A stretch of DNA of 64,000 nt from Syngnathus acus. Taxonomy: Eukaryota > Chordata > Actinopteri > Syngnathiformes > Syngnathidae. Below, piece by piece: positions 47,601 to 62,600 of the stretch. A program made the translations under genes and the position numbers. The notes beneath the pieces were generated by a model that was not told where the DNA came from, ran no database searches, and saw only the letters and a list, made by a program, of their open reading frames with translations. The stretch is from the NCBI RefSeq assembly GCF_901709675.1, contig NC_051107.1, positions 4,344,001 to 4,408,000 on the forward strand. Reading direction: 5' to 3'. Numbering within the stretch: the stretch's first letter is position 1; each line of letters begins with the position of its first letter.

Positions 47601-50600
47601 ACGCAAGCGACCCAACTGCCACGATTGTGTCAGTTGCATCCAATTGCATCAGGTCAAGCGCGACGCATCCAAAAGATAAAAAAACATGTTTTTCTGTCCC
47701 AATCGAGTGGCGGTGAAAGAGAGAGCGACGTGAAAAGATCTGAAGCGTCTCGGCGAGTTTCAATTTAAGGCTTTTTATAGTCAAGTAATTAACTTAATCT
47801 AAAAATATTCAATACCCCCACTTATGATTATTCACAGTCGATAAATCACTCTTTGACATAACTATTTCGACTGCGCTCTGCTTTTTATCAGAAGGAATGA
47901 GATCATATCTGCTTACGATGCGGGAAAGGAGCGAGTCTATCGGGTTACGGATTTATAAATCCTGTTGTGAAGCCACTTGCCGTTCGAAATAACCTCCAGT
48001 CGCAATTTTTCCCTTGATTTTGGAAAATACGCCGCGGCGACACAACCTCAAGCCATTACCAAAAGGAGTCGCAAATGGAAGCCGACAGAGCGAGCATCGA
48101 CAACGCGACTCGTATAAAGTGTTATGAAAAGACAGACATTGCGGCGATTGATGGGTGAAGACAGAGACTTGAGGGTCAGAACCGAGCGGCTGATTCAATT
48201 TCGGCCGGTCCCAGTCCTATTACTTAACTCCAGAAAGAGGGTGATTGCATTCTAAAGCCTATAGAACATTGCGGCGAGGCAAAGCTCGGGCTGTGAGAGT
48301 AATACAAATGGGGGGGGGGGAGGCGAACTGTCTGGGAGAAGACAATGCTTTTCGCAGAGTCAATAATCTCGTTGAATCATTAAAGATGGGAGGGATTAGA
48401 GGAAGTAAAGGTAGATAAGGAACAAGCAACCTGGAGCCGCTCGGCGCCGTTGAAATAGTATCCAGACCAGGCAAGAATAGATCGATGTATAGTAAATAAT
48501 AAAAAAAAAAAGACATGTTGCACCATTTTTTTTAAAAAAACGAGCTCATTCACATTCAATAGAGTTTCTTCGGAGAAGGCTATTATAAAAATCTGGTGGC
48601 TATGAAATTAATGTACAATCATCCAAGTCGACGGCTCGGTCTTAGCGCTTTCATCAAAATAAGTTCCAATTCAGTGAGGTGTAAAGATTTTAAATTCGAG
48701 GGCAAAGGGAGCACTCGGAGAACTCTGTCCTCGAGATGCATTAGGCGGGCTGACAATTTTGGGTCGACACCCTTTTTTTTTTTTCTTCTTCCCATTAGTC
48801 AATCAGGCCTTGTGCTAGGCTATTTCGATGGCCTTGAATTTTCCAGTTGTCAGGCGACTTGTGCTTCATAGACGCTACGTCAAGCGCGGCCAGCCTTGAA
48901 AGCGCTGAGCCGGCGGTTTTCCCAGCTGGTACTCAATGTCGCTTAAAACGGAGCAACAAGTGAGCATGTCGTTGGATTACCGAAAAAGAAAATACTAGAC
49001 ATCTTAGTTGGGTGCCAAAATAAAACTTTTAGGAGTAAGTGACAGATTGTGTCTTTTTTCCAGAACAGCTATCTCACAAGGTCATGCAAAGTATTATTAT
49101 TACCTGGAAGCAATTCACTCCTGTCTTGTGTGTCAATAAAGTGATGTAGATGGAGCAACAGCGTGCCGCGGTGTCCGTTGCGATATTTGCACTTGGAAAG
49201 ACAATTTATTCAAGGTCTGCGATATATAAAAAAAAAAAAAAAGGACAAAGGGGGAAAGACGTATGATGTATGTTTGTTGGACTGACTAAGCCATCGCCAC
49301 CCTAAGTATCCAACAATTACGTCGCCGAATGTCGTGAGAGCTGGAACGGACAAAAGCAAACAAAATGGATGACAAATTGGAAATGAGAGCGGGAGACGCT
49401 TTTAAAATCCATTTCTGCTTTGATAAGCAAAGCAGCTAAATTGCTTCACACTCCAGGTGGATAAACAGCAAATGTTTCGTGTGGTCTCTGACGCACTACT
49501 TGTAACACAATACTCATCGATAATTAAAATGAGACTCGTGTTCGTGGAGCTAATCTTCTATGAAGCCAATTTTTTTTTTTTTATTTGATGTTGAAGGAAT
49601 ATGATCTATGCCTATGCGAGAGAAAAAAAATATCCCGACAACAAACATCGCGTGTTGTTCGCGGCTCATCAGCGCACGACGCCGCACACGCGGGGAACTG
49701 AGACGCGGCGTGATGCTTTGAAGCCAGGGGTCTCAGTTCACGCCCACAGAGGCCGGCAGAACAAACGGAGGAAGGTGGAGATTGAAAGAGTTGAAGGGAA
49801 AAAGAAGCAAAGGAGAAAAGATTTCATGATGAAAGTGTGGAGCAATAAGTCGACATCGCTGACATGTGAAAATATTCGCCTTTAGGGATGCACGGATACA
49901 ACAAGTGTTTACATTTGATACTAAACACGATACCAAATACCGATACTTGCCATTAATTCTCGCAATTTGGATGCAAATGCGCATTTATTGCAACTTCCCT
50001 TCCGTATTTAAAGATTGTAACGCAGCTGTTGTGCTCTATACCGCAGTGCTAAGTGCAAAAATAAGCCCGACTAAAAGTCCCAACAAATGGGAGGGGGCTT
50101 CAAAATAGAGAGTCCAACCTCTTGCATGCAAGCCAGCACTTAACGTTGGGGCCCTAATGTGTCTCTCAGCTGCTCGGGGAAGCCAATTTCAGACGAGCTA
50201 TTTTCACGGGAGAAATTTCACTTGAAAATATGATAGAGAGAGAATTCCGAGTTGGCCCTGAAGCTGTTCAAAGAAATACTTGAGAGCCCCGGTGTAAGCT
50301 GCGGTGATGAAGCAGCAAATGAACCCTGAGTCCTCCCAGCTAGGAAAGGTGAAAGGTGCCAGGGGGAGCCACTTGCAGCAGAGGGTGGTAAAAAAAAAAA
50401 AAAAAAAAAAGACAGCCGACACATTGGTAAGAAAAGCGAAAATGAAGTCGAGAGGGAGCTACTCACCGATGTACTCAAAGACGTAGACCACAAAAAAGGG
50501 CGTGACTAGGTCGTTGATGCCTTGCACGTAGCCGCTGGCCGGGTGGCGGATGGCCCAAATGAAAAGGATCCGCTCGAATATCTAAACGGAAAGCGGAGCG

Positions 50601-53600
50601 TCAACAATTGCCTGTTCATTGCCAACGGGGTAAAGAAAAAAAAAAAACATCAGTCTGTGTAAATTTGTGAGGCATGCAAGGGGGCACTTGTGAGCAATAA
50701 GAATAATATGAGGCATGCCAAGCTTGCAAAATGAAATGGAATTAAATAGGAAGAACATTGCTTTGCGCTGGGAGCCTGGCGGAGAAAACACTTTTGATTT
50801 ATTAGCTACAACATTCGACCAACCCGGAAAAAAAACTCAAGTAAACAACAGAGAAACAAAGCAGATTTTTTTTTTTTTTTGTTTTACCGCAATACTTGTT
50901 GATGTTGTTCGGCCACGGTCGTTCCTGTTCATGTTTATTTATTTTTCCTCACCATCCCTATTTGAGTGTTCCAGCATTTGCTGTCAGTTCAGGTGAATTA
51001 GAGGCGAGCTGGCTGGCTGGGCTGGTTTTGTTTTGCTCGAGCGCAAATGGATTTCCACGGGGGAACACATCCATCGAACCGGCACCTTTCCCGCATCAGA
51101 CCCATCACGTATTTTTTTTTTTTCTTCTTAATATATAGGAGAGTATGTCATGTTGCTGTCACTTTCTAAATAACCTCATAGCTCATTGTGTTAGGGAAAA
51201 CAGACACAGTGATATGGCTCTATTTCTTTTTTTTTTTTTGCTCTTTTAAATAAGTCCAATCACAGTTAAAGCAGTCAGGGGTGATTGTAAGCTGTAGCTC
51301 TCCCCTTACCTGCCTCCACACGTTTATCAAAGCCCCATCCATCAAACAGGGAGGCGCTGGTGCCAGCAAAAAGGGGGGAAGCGGGTAATGGCACTTTGCT
51401 TTTCATGCCGCCTCAAAAGCTGACATGCATATTTCACACACAAGAGGAGCTTCAAGTGAAAAAGGCAGCAGCCGCTGCCCACGCAAGATGTGTTACGGGC
51501 AAATAAGCCAACTTTGGGGGGGGATGTAAAAGACACGTCGCGACAAGCGCCTTGAAATGGAAGCTAATGTTGGCTTTTGTTTGAACCCGAGTTTCATCCC
51601 TCAAAGCGTATTCAGGGCTACATGTGGACTAGGGACGAATTTATTGAATTCAAATCTAGCCATTTGTCCGAATGGGGTGGGGCAAACGCTGCATGTTCTG
51701 AGCTCCTCTTAACTTTACGTTTCGCTATGAATTATCATTTTCCCTACATTGTTGACCGCTTAACGAAGACTAATAAATCCTAATCTCGTCTGGGTGGGAA
51801 ATATTTTTACACGGGGAACCCATACCTGACTCTCAGTAAGTATCCTGTGAACTCGTCCTACTGTTTGAAAAGCAACCAAACACTTAGGTAGCACTTATGA
51901 AATCCCGACAGAACCGCTTGGATATCCCGCCTGGAATGGAACAGACTGTCGACTGCCTAAATTTCAGCAGAGCCCCGCCAGGGGAGGCGGGGGGTGGAGG
52001 TGGGTGGTTTTGTGCCGCAGAAAACAAACAACCGAATGAAATGAAGCAGAGGTGATTTTCAGGTGGCACTGCAGCGAGCATAACCATATAAAAGGGCCCT
52101 TTGGAGTCTGTTGCATATGCGGGAGGGAGGGAGGGAGGGAGTGAGGGTATTTCAAATCAGTGCTTGTGGCTTTCATTTTGAAAGCGAAAAAGGAGAGGGG
52201 GGGGCTTGTATGATATGGATCATCATTTGATAGTTTCCAGCCTTGACTTGTATGCTTGACAACGGAGGGGCAAAAGGTATTTGCGACCGCTAATGCGCTT
52301 CGACTTGGCTTTGTGTGCATGCAAAAAAATGGTGCAATACACCCGTGCATCTGCCTTAATGAGTGTTTGTGTGTGTGTGTGTGTGTGTTTAGAGATGCGA
52401 GCGCCGTCCTGGCTACCTCATTAGCCACAAGCCTTGTTTTTATTCCCCATGTGGCCGCAAGTTCTTAAATTAGTCTTTTGCGCGGGGGAAGTTCTGATCA
52501 AGAGCAATATATAACCTTTAAAGACTGAACATTTTGGCTTCGCCTTGGTTTTACGTACGATTATTGATCAATTTAACCCTGTCGCAGCCTTCCAAAAAAA
52601 GGTTTACCAGGTCCTTTTCACCAAAATGAAGAGAACAAACAAACAAATAATGTTGGTGCTAGGGGTAAAGGCTGATCTCACCTCTTGGACAGAAGCTTGT
52701 TGAAAGAGAGGAATAAGAGGATTAGTTCTTGGTATGTCAATGTGAATCTGCAGAGAGAGAGAGAGAGAGAGAGAAGGGAGAGAAAAAAAAAGACAAACTG
52801 AAGCAATGGGCAGGTTAGCGCGGATCAAGCGGCGGACAGTAAGTGTGCGATTGAAGGCACACTAATTTCAGAGTGTGCCCTAGCGGCTGAGCGACATGGC
52901 AGGCGGACAGAGTCATCAGAAGGGAGGGGAAAAAAAAAACGGATGCAGGTCAGCGGCTGGAGGCGAGCCCACTGGGACAGTCCAGATTGTGCCCCATTTT
53001 TTTTTCTTCCCCTTTTTGATGGATGTCGTGGCTTGTTACAGGGAACCGAGTCAGGATGGAGTACTCATGGTCCTGTCCAGCCTTACCTCTGTCACCTTTG
53101 GCTGTAGCACCAAAGACTCTGGACTCATCCTAGGAATATCTATTTGGATCTGACATGGAAAAAAACATTTTAGACACAAAAACATGCACCCATTAGCGCT
53201 CCTCTTCAATGTTCTCAGCTATTCAGACAAGCGATTCAGAGTAGGAAAAAAAGAAACTAAAATTTAAAAAAAATAAATAAAAAATAATCATTAAAATAAA
53301 TTACAAATGAAAATAAACTCATTAAACAGGCCTGGACAAAAATGATGGTACCCCCTAATCTTCAAGCGGTGTGACGAAAAAGGAGAAATTCCAACTGGCT
53401 GACGAAGCAAAAGGGTGACAAACTATAAATGAATAAAAAAAAAAAAAAATCCGCCATGTGTTGTCAAATTAAGTGCCAGAAAGTGAACACTCCTTCACAA
53501 GAAAAGACAAACCGGTGCTCAACAAGTTTGGCAAAGTCAAAGAGATGCTTCAAGACACGATCCAAGTCATCACCAAAACAAGCCGGCGTGAGACTTGGGC

Positions 53601-56600
53601 GAAATTGGATGAAACGCGACAAGGTGTTTCTCTATGGACAGCCCACTGTGATGTTTGTTATCGGTCCGAATTCAACCAGACAATAAACAAAGAGAAAGGA
53701 GTTGTTTTCAAAGCCAACGAGCAGTGCTTGTTTTTGTCAAATGAGTGCCTGAGTTGAATCACATAGCCTCACTTAGAAGGAGGCCAAACCGGGGGAGAAA
53801 AGCACTTTTGCTCAAATAACTGGTTTCGCTGATCCTGCTACACACACACACACACACAATTGTAACTCCTGTTTATCCCTTCGAGGAAATCTATGAATAC
53901 AAGCGTACCTGTCTGTACGTGTCCTGATGGTGCTCGTCATTGCGGGAGTCGTAGTACTGCTGGATGAAACCAAAATATTCCTGTCTCTTCCTCTGAAGGA
54001 CATTCTCTCTCCTTTCAGCGTTGGCAGGCAGGTAACCCTGAGGAAAGTCACATCGTATATATTTGGACAGATACAGTCACATCTTCTGCTCAAGTGCAAA
54101 CTGCCTCTTGGGTATTTTTTTTAAGCAGATGGGGTCTGTTCTTTATTAAATCGCTATTAATCCAAAACTATAGAATTCTTTATTTATATTTTTATATGAT
54201 ATATCTTTATTTTTTTTAAAATATTTTTCTTTGTAGTGCTTTTCACAAAATCACTCATTCGCCCGCTCGTAGCTTTCACATCAGATAAAAAAAACTTCAA
54301 ATATTTTTATTTATATTCCGACAGTGTCCAAATAATAATAATAGGCAGTAGCACGTTGGAGGCTACGCTAACAAACAACTCGAAGCGCACAAACACAAGC
54401 AGCACCCACTTGGGACTCATTAAATTCTTTTAACTCCTACAACTGCCATTCATTTATTTTTTTGTGTTCTCTCTTTCATATGTGTGCGTCAGTATAATAA
54501 AATAGTATATCTTTTATGTTTTTATTTTAAAACTGAAGATGTGATAAACTACAACGCGTCGCTACTTTTGGCTCTCGAGTCGCTGTCGCTTACGCGTATA
54601 AAGAGACGGCAAACTCACGACCGTGCCGCCCTTTGAGACTGTAAATAATTTATTTTCAATCTTTCCAACAGAAGAGCTCAAGCATAATCCCGTGTCCACA
54701 TGAATAAACGACAAAGTACATTGCAGCGGTAACTAAATCAGACAAATGAGACGGGCGGGATATGGAGGCCATCTCACAGTTTATACCAGTACGTCGGACC
54801 AATTACGAGCTCCAAATTGACCGTTAAAATTATCTATGACTCTCTTAAAGCACTTTGACAGATGGAAGGACGTCTCCACCCCGCAAATGATGTCATTACG
54901 CAGCCTTCAGACACCGTAAGCCTGCTTTGAATTGTTGATATGACTATTAGCTTCATTTTTTTTTTTCCCTCCAAGACGCTAAAACAAACAAGGCGGACCC
55001 GGACCGCATATGTTCTGTCTACCTGTCACGCAAACGGGCCAGGTCCTAATTGGTTGGCTGCCAGACAAATGCAAGGGGAGTGAAGGGGGAATCACAAAGG
55101 TTGGGGTCGGGGGTCACGGCGCTCGCGTGTGTGTATGAGGTTAATGGAAAGCTCAGCGGAGGTCGGCGACGGCGCGGCTGCTTTACGGCTCGATGGAACC
55201 GAGCACCTGCGTAGTTAAGTTTTAAGATGAAGCCGCCGCTTTTCAAATCATCAAATATTTCACACGGTAAAGTGCATTACTCAGAGAAATGGCGCGGCGC
55301 TTAAATTGAAGTGGCTAAATTGGAATTTAGTTGTGGTCGGCTAGCTTGAAAGGGGTGTAAATGCACGAATGTGCGTTATCCGCCCACATCAAAAAAGAAA
55401 ATCTCGGGCTTTCGTTGTCCTCCTCGGAATGCATCTACGTGCCGAAGCTTCCATCTCTCTAATGGATCTTCCACTTGAAAAGCAGAGAACTGTAAATACA
55501 TGTTGGGGAATCCATTCGGGGACTTTCAAATGAAGCGGCTTCTTTTTAACGGAGCTTTTGCACCATCCAAATTATTTTTGACTCGGGGAGTGAAAACAAA
55601 TGGTCCCGCTAAGGGACAGGGTAAAAGTTGAGCAAAAACTTTTGTGTGAATTTATTCTTGTCTCTTGACTGGAGGCCTCAATATTCATTTCTTGAAACTT
55701 TGTGCATTTTCAAACACACAGCATACAAGGAAAAAAAACGACAAACTCAAAGTAATGACATAATTATCAACTCATATTTCCTCATCAGTTCTCACTATTA
55801 TTAAATTGCAAAATTATGGGAAAACATTCAATATAGCGACGATTATTTTTCAAAAGCGATGACCTGGTGTCAAATCCCCAAGCGGTCTACATTATTCTAT
55901 TTTGGGTGTGATAAAGAACCTAATTATGTTCATCGAGCAATGTTCCCTCTCCTGTCTCAGTTCAGCATTCCGTCCATTTCCTTTCCTAAATTATCAAACA
56001 GTATGAAGCCTATATTCGATTACAGCAGCAGAACAAACAAATGATGACAATATGTATCGTTATTATTGAAATAACCCCCCTATTGTTTTAAACAGAACTA
56101 CATCAGGACGCCGTCTACTATCATTTTCCCTCTCTGCACCGATAATGTAGCATATTTAGACGATATTTACCGCTGGTTTTATTTGCCACCAGGAGCTTTT
56201 TGTAAAATTCATTGCGGGGGTGTTATTTGGAAACGCGCGGGAATATATCATCGACGTATGGAGACGATTTAACTGACCGGGTAGAGCCAATCCGATATGG
56301 TACAGCGGCTTGGGCAAATACGCCATTCCATATCTGATTTAGATTTGCGTACAAATGCTTGACGATTTAAATACGATTTAAGACTGCTTGGTGTTTTCGA
56401 GTCCTGAATCAAGATAAAACTTGCTTGAGCTTTTTATACCGTGGGTAATTTGACCAACTGAATTCTATATATTAAGTGATTTATTCAGCAGGGGGGGGTT
56501 TTCCGACGAATAAAATAAAAGTGTTTTCCACCGAGTGTAACCGAACTAGCAGTTTAACGTCATTATCTGTAAAAATCAGTCCCGCTGCTTTACGATACAT

Positions 56601-59600
56601 ATCATATAAACTCGGCGTCTTATCACAGTTCAGACAGCTGGTTAGCTTTTTTTTTTTTTTTTTTGCACCCCCCCCCAATGCATCACATTTTGCAGCCACA
56701 CTCCATTAGCAAATGTACATATTGCCACGGGCCGCCATTCTTTCACAAAATAGAAAAGTCATTAAATCCATTTGCCTTCCACTTGGGGCTCGGACGCCGA
56801 GCGCTCTTTAAACAAATGGAATGAGATGGCGTTGTTTCTGAAATAATGGGAAGTTCAAGGCGACGTGTTTTGGATAGCCTGAGGAGGGAGGGGGGGGGGC
56901 AACCTGTGGAGCCCCTCGCTTGCATAGTGAAATGAGGTGGAGCAACAATACGCTTGGCAATATTTCCCGTCGACTACTTTTTTCATTTCCACGCTGAATA
57001 ATAACAACGTTGTGCTGCGTATCTCTCGGTGTAAACGTCGGGCCGCTGTGGTGGGATTGCCCGGCTCTCAAGGAGAGGGGGGGAATTTGTTTCTCATCTT
57101 TGTCAGGTACAAAAAAAAGAAAATGCCTAGTGGAAAGGAGAGGAGGAGGGGGGGGGGGGGGGGTTAAATAAGACGGTGCATGCTAGTGAGCAGCGGAAGG
57201 GCACAAGGGACATCAGCGGAGTGAAGTTTTATTAGGTGTCTCTAGCAAGTTTATGGCATCCAGCGAGGCCTGCGAGCCCGAGTGTGTGTGCACAGATTGA
57301 GAATAGATTTCCGCCTTGATCCCTCCTATCCATCTTGCCATCCGACGGCGGCGCAGACAGGACAGAAAAGGCAGTCAAGTGTTATGACACTCCGGAAGAT
57401 ATGAGTGCTTTTTGGACGCCGAGCTTTAATCCCAGCTTTGGATTTAACCCTGTGATAATTCATACCCGGAGATCAAGGTCTCTATTGAAATCCTCACCAG
57501 GTGGGCTAGAAAACCCATATTTAGCTTGTTGGAACAGTGAAGATAAACATTTCAAATTCAAATCAACCTTCAAATAGTCACCAGCAAAAATGGTAGTCAT
57601 CGCTTATGGGTGAAACAAAAAAACTGTGTGAATTAATTTTGAGCTGAAAAATTGTGAGTGAATCGAATCACACTATCTTCCCATTTTAAAATATAATTTA
57701 TAGTACGGACAAGTTCGTTCATATTTTATAACGACGACATTTATTTCATCATACCTTCTACCAATTGTTGTAACTCATTATTTTATGAAATAAATGGTCA
57801 TTTTGATCATTTATAATAAATCCATTTTTAATTGGAATTGAAGACTGGACGTGACCACAAACAACGACGCTATCTTGAGACATCGCACGTGGCTCGTTGC
57901 CTAAAGCGATTCCTGTACAGCATGTTACGAATAACCGTAAACAATCAATGTTTAATATGGATGCCTCTTTGTATACTGCAAACATGCGTCTCTTCTTTAT
58001 AATCGAGTAATACAACATAAAAAAAAAAAAAAGCTCAGGGCCATTTTTCCCTAATGTACTGACTAATAATGACAAAGCTTTGGACCAAATGGGGAAGAAC
58101 TTGCAGACGAAAAGGTCAAGTCATAATTCCATTGCCTGCTGTGTTGCTTGTGCGCCCGAGCCTACTTCCTACTTTCATTAACATTCATTTCTCCACAGGG
58201 AAGCCCTTGCGGTTGCCTTTATGCAAGCACGCATATACTTACATGCCAAAAACGCGAACGTGAGGACGCTTGCCATACTGTGGCAGGACGCCCTCAGTGC
58301 CCCCCCCCCCCACCCCCAGTCGGCTAGCGTCACGCCAGCTAGCTAGCGCCACACAACACAGCCAGCCGCTCACACCTTTAATGGCATCTTTTCTGCGGCA
58401 CATTAGCTATTGTGCGGTAATTAATGGGAGAGTCACGGTGCTCAAAAAGCCCGTCATCTCTCGGCAGACTCGCAGCCGTACGACACAACAATGGCTTAAT
58501 GAGTAAACACACAGAGTGTCTCATGAATAAATTATTGGTTCCTCGCAATTAATTTTCCCTATTCAAGTTTTTTTTTTTTTTTTTAATAAATAAAAAAAAA
58601 AAAGCAAACTCAAACTGTTAGCAGTCTTCATAAATCAAAAAAAAAAAAAAAAAAAAGAGAGCAAGGTCGGGAGAAAGATGATGACAGCAACTTTATGTGC
58701 CTGCCTGTGTGCGGGGTGATCATCTGTTATGTGTTTATTATTATTTGTACAAGTTTATTAGCGCAAGCGGCTGTGTGTGCACTTTTGTTTGCATAGTTGT
58801 GTTTCTTCCAAGATAACAGCTAAACAAACGCACGTTTTGCTAATTAATCGAATTCAAATCGACATCGCAGTGGAGCAGAAAGCAATTTTCATATCGCAAA
58901 GGCTGCAATTTCGGGGGAGAAAAATCAACCGTCGTATCAATTTATGGCTCATTGGTCTTTCTTTTTGCATAAATCTATAAGACCAAAACATGAATCCAAA
59001 CTTACCGAAAGGAGTTTCCACGCGATTGGTCGGACTTGGCGCGGGATTCCAGACCAGCTGAGTTTCCGAAGCTCTTCTGCAGAACAGCAAAAAATAAATA
59101 AAAACAGCCTCGAGTCATTTTTGCAAAAATATGTTGATCAATATGGAGCAGTCACAAAATCATTAGTGGCTCATTAAATTTAACAGTCAAATCTTTTTTT
59201 TTTTTTATAAAGATTTGGAAGTCCCCCAAGACAAACCTTTCAAAAGCAAAGAAAAAAAAGGGTAGATAACTACCTAATGAATAAAGCAAATAGTTCCAAG
59301 ACTTGCATTCAAAGCAGAGTCGAGGAATTGATAAGGAGAGTGAACGGTATTGATTAGCGCTGCCAAACGACTGCGCCCGGCCTGTTCTTCAAGGCAAAAC
59401 GCAATGAAGTCCGAGACAGATAGCGGGATGGGAAATAGAAATCAGCTAAATAGCAAGAGGTTGGATCCATTGGCCAAATTGAGTGAAATGCATTAGAGCT
59501 TGCTTGCTCGCTGGAAGCGGCCATTTGTTTGCGCTACCGCCGTCTTAAAAAAATAATTCTCGCTTACCTTGCCTGATGAGACTTTAATTATGTAAAGATT

Positions 59601-62600
59601 CACTCGTGATTTACTACCACTTCTTGCTTTTCTTTTAGATAACGGGCTCTTATATTGTGCGGTCAATCATAAAGTTAAAGGTTTTGAAAGAAAAAAAAAA
59701 ATATCATACATGCATCAAGTTTGTCGGCCGTTTGAAATCGCAACCATGAGAGGAATTTGGTGGTGTGAGGCTAAAAAGGCAGATCAGTGGCAGAAAAGCG
59801 CACTTATTTTTTTTTTTGAACGCATCATTAGTTTGCCACCAATGACATGCGCCTTTATGTGGTAGGGGGACAGCCGCGGGGAAGTTATGTACCGTTTTCG
59901 CCCGAGCCGAATTCATTAAGGGTGGAATCGTTATCCTACAAGCAGCTCTGCATTCATTATTCTTTTAAAAGCTAGTCAAGGGTGTCCCCTTCTCTTACCG
60001 TGCACCCTTTGAACCTTCATTTGCACTGTCAGACAAGGAAATGAGTCCATGAATCTTGTGGACTCGGGCTTAATTAAACTATGTTATATTTCTCGCACCT
60101 GGCATTAATCTCACCATAGGAGGAGGGCAGAGTCGGTTAATGGTACATCCTGATGGCACCGAGACTACGGCACTCTTGGATGATGGCAGGGGGGATTGCA
60201 AACAGAGCGGCAAAAAAAAATAAAAAAATCCTATCTGACAAACGCTCTCCGGCGGGGTTTGGATCAATGCTGAATCCAAATCACTCAGCCCAAACGGTGC
60301 GGTTATAAACATTCATACGCTACATTAGAGGCAGAGCAGGCAGGACTCAGACTAGATCATTTGCAAGCCGCTATACACGTTGGGGAAAATAATTTCTAAA
60401 TACACGCGACGTGCCAGCACGCATCTGGCCGCCTGTTCTGCCGAAATTGAGAAGAGCACAATTCAATTTCCCAGAAGGCAGAGACGTGCAGGACACGCGG
60501 GGTGGAATTGCGCATGTCGTTTTATTAGCGCCAAGCTAACTCACCTCTCTCGACAACTCTGAGGGCGCCTCTTGTGCATTATGAATGAGACGGCCGTGCC
60601 CCGGCTACCGCTGGAATACATTTCATGTCATTTTTGAAAATTAATCTGTTGTCGTGGGTGAGAAAGTTTCTGCAACTGTCCCGGAGGCGGCGAGGCTAGC
60701 TGTCCTTGTCGGGTTTGATGAGCAAAGTTAACAATGCGTGGCGGCGGACGGAATTTGCCAAGTCTACCAGCCCTTTTTTTCCCTAATTTGTGTCGGAACG
60801 TGCAAACTCCACTAATTGCAATTTTCAAGGCATCTCTTTAAGCGGTCTCTATAGAAAGAAATGGAGGGGCAGCTCACGAAGGCAGAGGAAGACTTTACAG
60901 GCAATTTAGCCCGCAGACAATCATTCCCAAGTATAGCAAGTGGGGGAGGACGTCAAGGCCGAATCTCCCCGGTGGGTCCGATAAAACGTCACGTTATTGT
61001 GGAATTAGCGTGATTAGTATGGTGGATGTTTATCTTGCCGGCAGACCCCAGAAGGTTGGTCAACTAACGCATACAAAAAGAAAAAAAAACACCTGTAACA
61101 TTAGCATTACAAGGCCAAGGGTTGACTGATATGCATTACGCCTGAGCGCACGCTTGTGCGACTGGTGCAAAAACACAACACGCGTCCGGTGAGAAGGCCG
61201 GACGTCAGCAAGGACGTAAGAAGAGCTGCCAGTCAGCGTCGGCTGAGCAGCGAGTTTGACGGGCGCGGGAGGTGAGGGGGTTGGCGGGCCGGAGCCATGC
61301 ACTATTCAGGCATCATTCAGATGGAGCCAGATCACTGGGGCAAAGCAAGGTTTTGGCACAAACCTGTTAAAAAAAAAAAAATCTAGACTAGAAAGTCACA
61401 TATCTTTGTACCAGTCATAGCTACAAAAACCTTTTTTTAAACAACTCACCATCTTGTATTACAGTAGAATTAAAAGTGACTATTTATTTGTCCAGAAGGG
61501 GGTGCTGTAATTTAGTGACGGAAAACAAAACCAAAACAAGCTGAATTGACTTGAAATTTCGCAACCGAATTTAATTTGACGATGATGTGAAGGTGAATGT
61601 CATCCATTGTTGCCGTTTGAAACGATTGTGAGAGGTCAAAAAAAACAATGCTATTACAAGTGACATCTCTACCATCCGGTGTGTTATAATAAATTTAAGA
61701 CCGCCGCCTGTAAACCTTCAATGCAGCGATGTTCTTGGACCACCTAACTCATCTGGGAAGGACGACGCGCTTCCGCCAGGGAGCAGAAGGCTCGTAAACC
61801 CACAAGAATTATTAAAAAAAAAAAAAACCTCACCCCTCCTTCCATCCCGATTATACCCGCTCAGCCAACCCGATTGAGTGCGTGCGTTAGCCTCGCTTTT
61901 AGCTTCCGTTACGTTCACTTGGCAATGTAGTGACATGGTGCGCGGCAGCTGAAGAAGAGTAGAACGCGTAATGAATTATGCTCGGTGAAATCAGAAGATA
62001 ATGAACAAGCGGCGTGCTAACGTGAGCGCCCGCTCGCACAATTCACTCATCGAGTGACTGACAATGAAAAAGCCTCATCAAATGACACAATTTGAACGAG
62101 CGGGGGCCCATTGGAGAAAAAAAATCCACACTGAATTAGCGATGCGACAGATATGCTGATTGCGGCCACTGTGGATTAAACATGATCTCATAATTCGATA
62201 TATGAAAACAAAAAAGATCAATTCATTCAAATGAAGCTCTTCCTCGGTTATATGTGCTATTTATTTGGATTATTAACATTCCAGGCACACGTAGCCTTGA
62301 CGAGGAAAAAGGGCTGAGTGATTTAGAAACATAATCTAACTGCATTTTTTTTTTCTTTTCTTGAATCAAAGTGCTGCGTCGAAATAGAACGCCGCGTTAG
62401 GGCTTCTGCACTTTTCCCGTGCCAGGAGCCACTAAAAAGGCCACGCGCACACACAAAGCCCGCCATCATCAGCACTGCATTAAACAGAGTTACATCACCG
62501 TTTTGGCACATGCTGACCACATCGTGGAGCAGATGCAAAGAGGAGAGAGAGGTCTTTTTGGCCTGTGGCTGCCGCGAAAAGAAAAGCAAAGCGCCGCAGC

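Larger units (their letters stand above)
32748..50466 (-). other. tbc1d22a introns x5-x9, non-coding
   Basis: Apart from exons x6-x8, these stretches contain only short frames, homopolymers and simple repeats. I see no second gene, tRNA or clear transposon. Some CpG-bearing unique stretches (such as 33991-34260 and 42040-42330) might be conserved non-coding elements, but that needs comparison with other species. Confidence 0.55.

Noticed and set aside
53473-53757. 94-codon plus frame in the tbc1d22a x3/x4a intron
   Set aside because: Might be a fragment of a decayed transposon next to the GGACAAAAATGATGGTACC stretch at 53334, but I could not match it to a transposase with any confidence.
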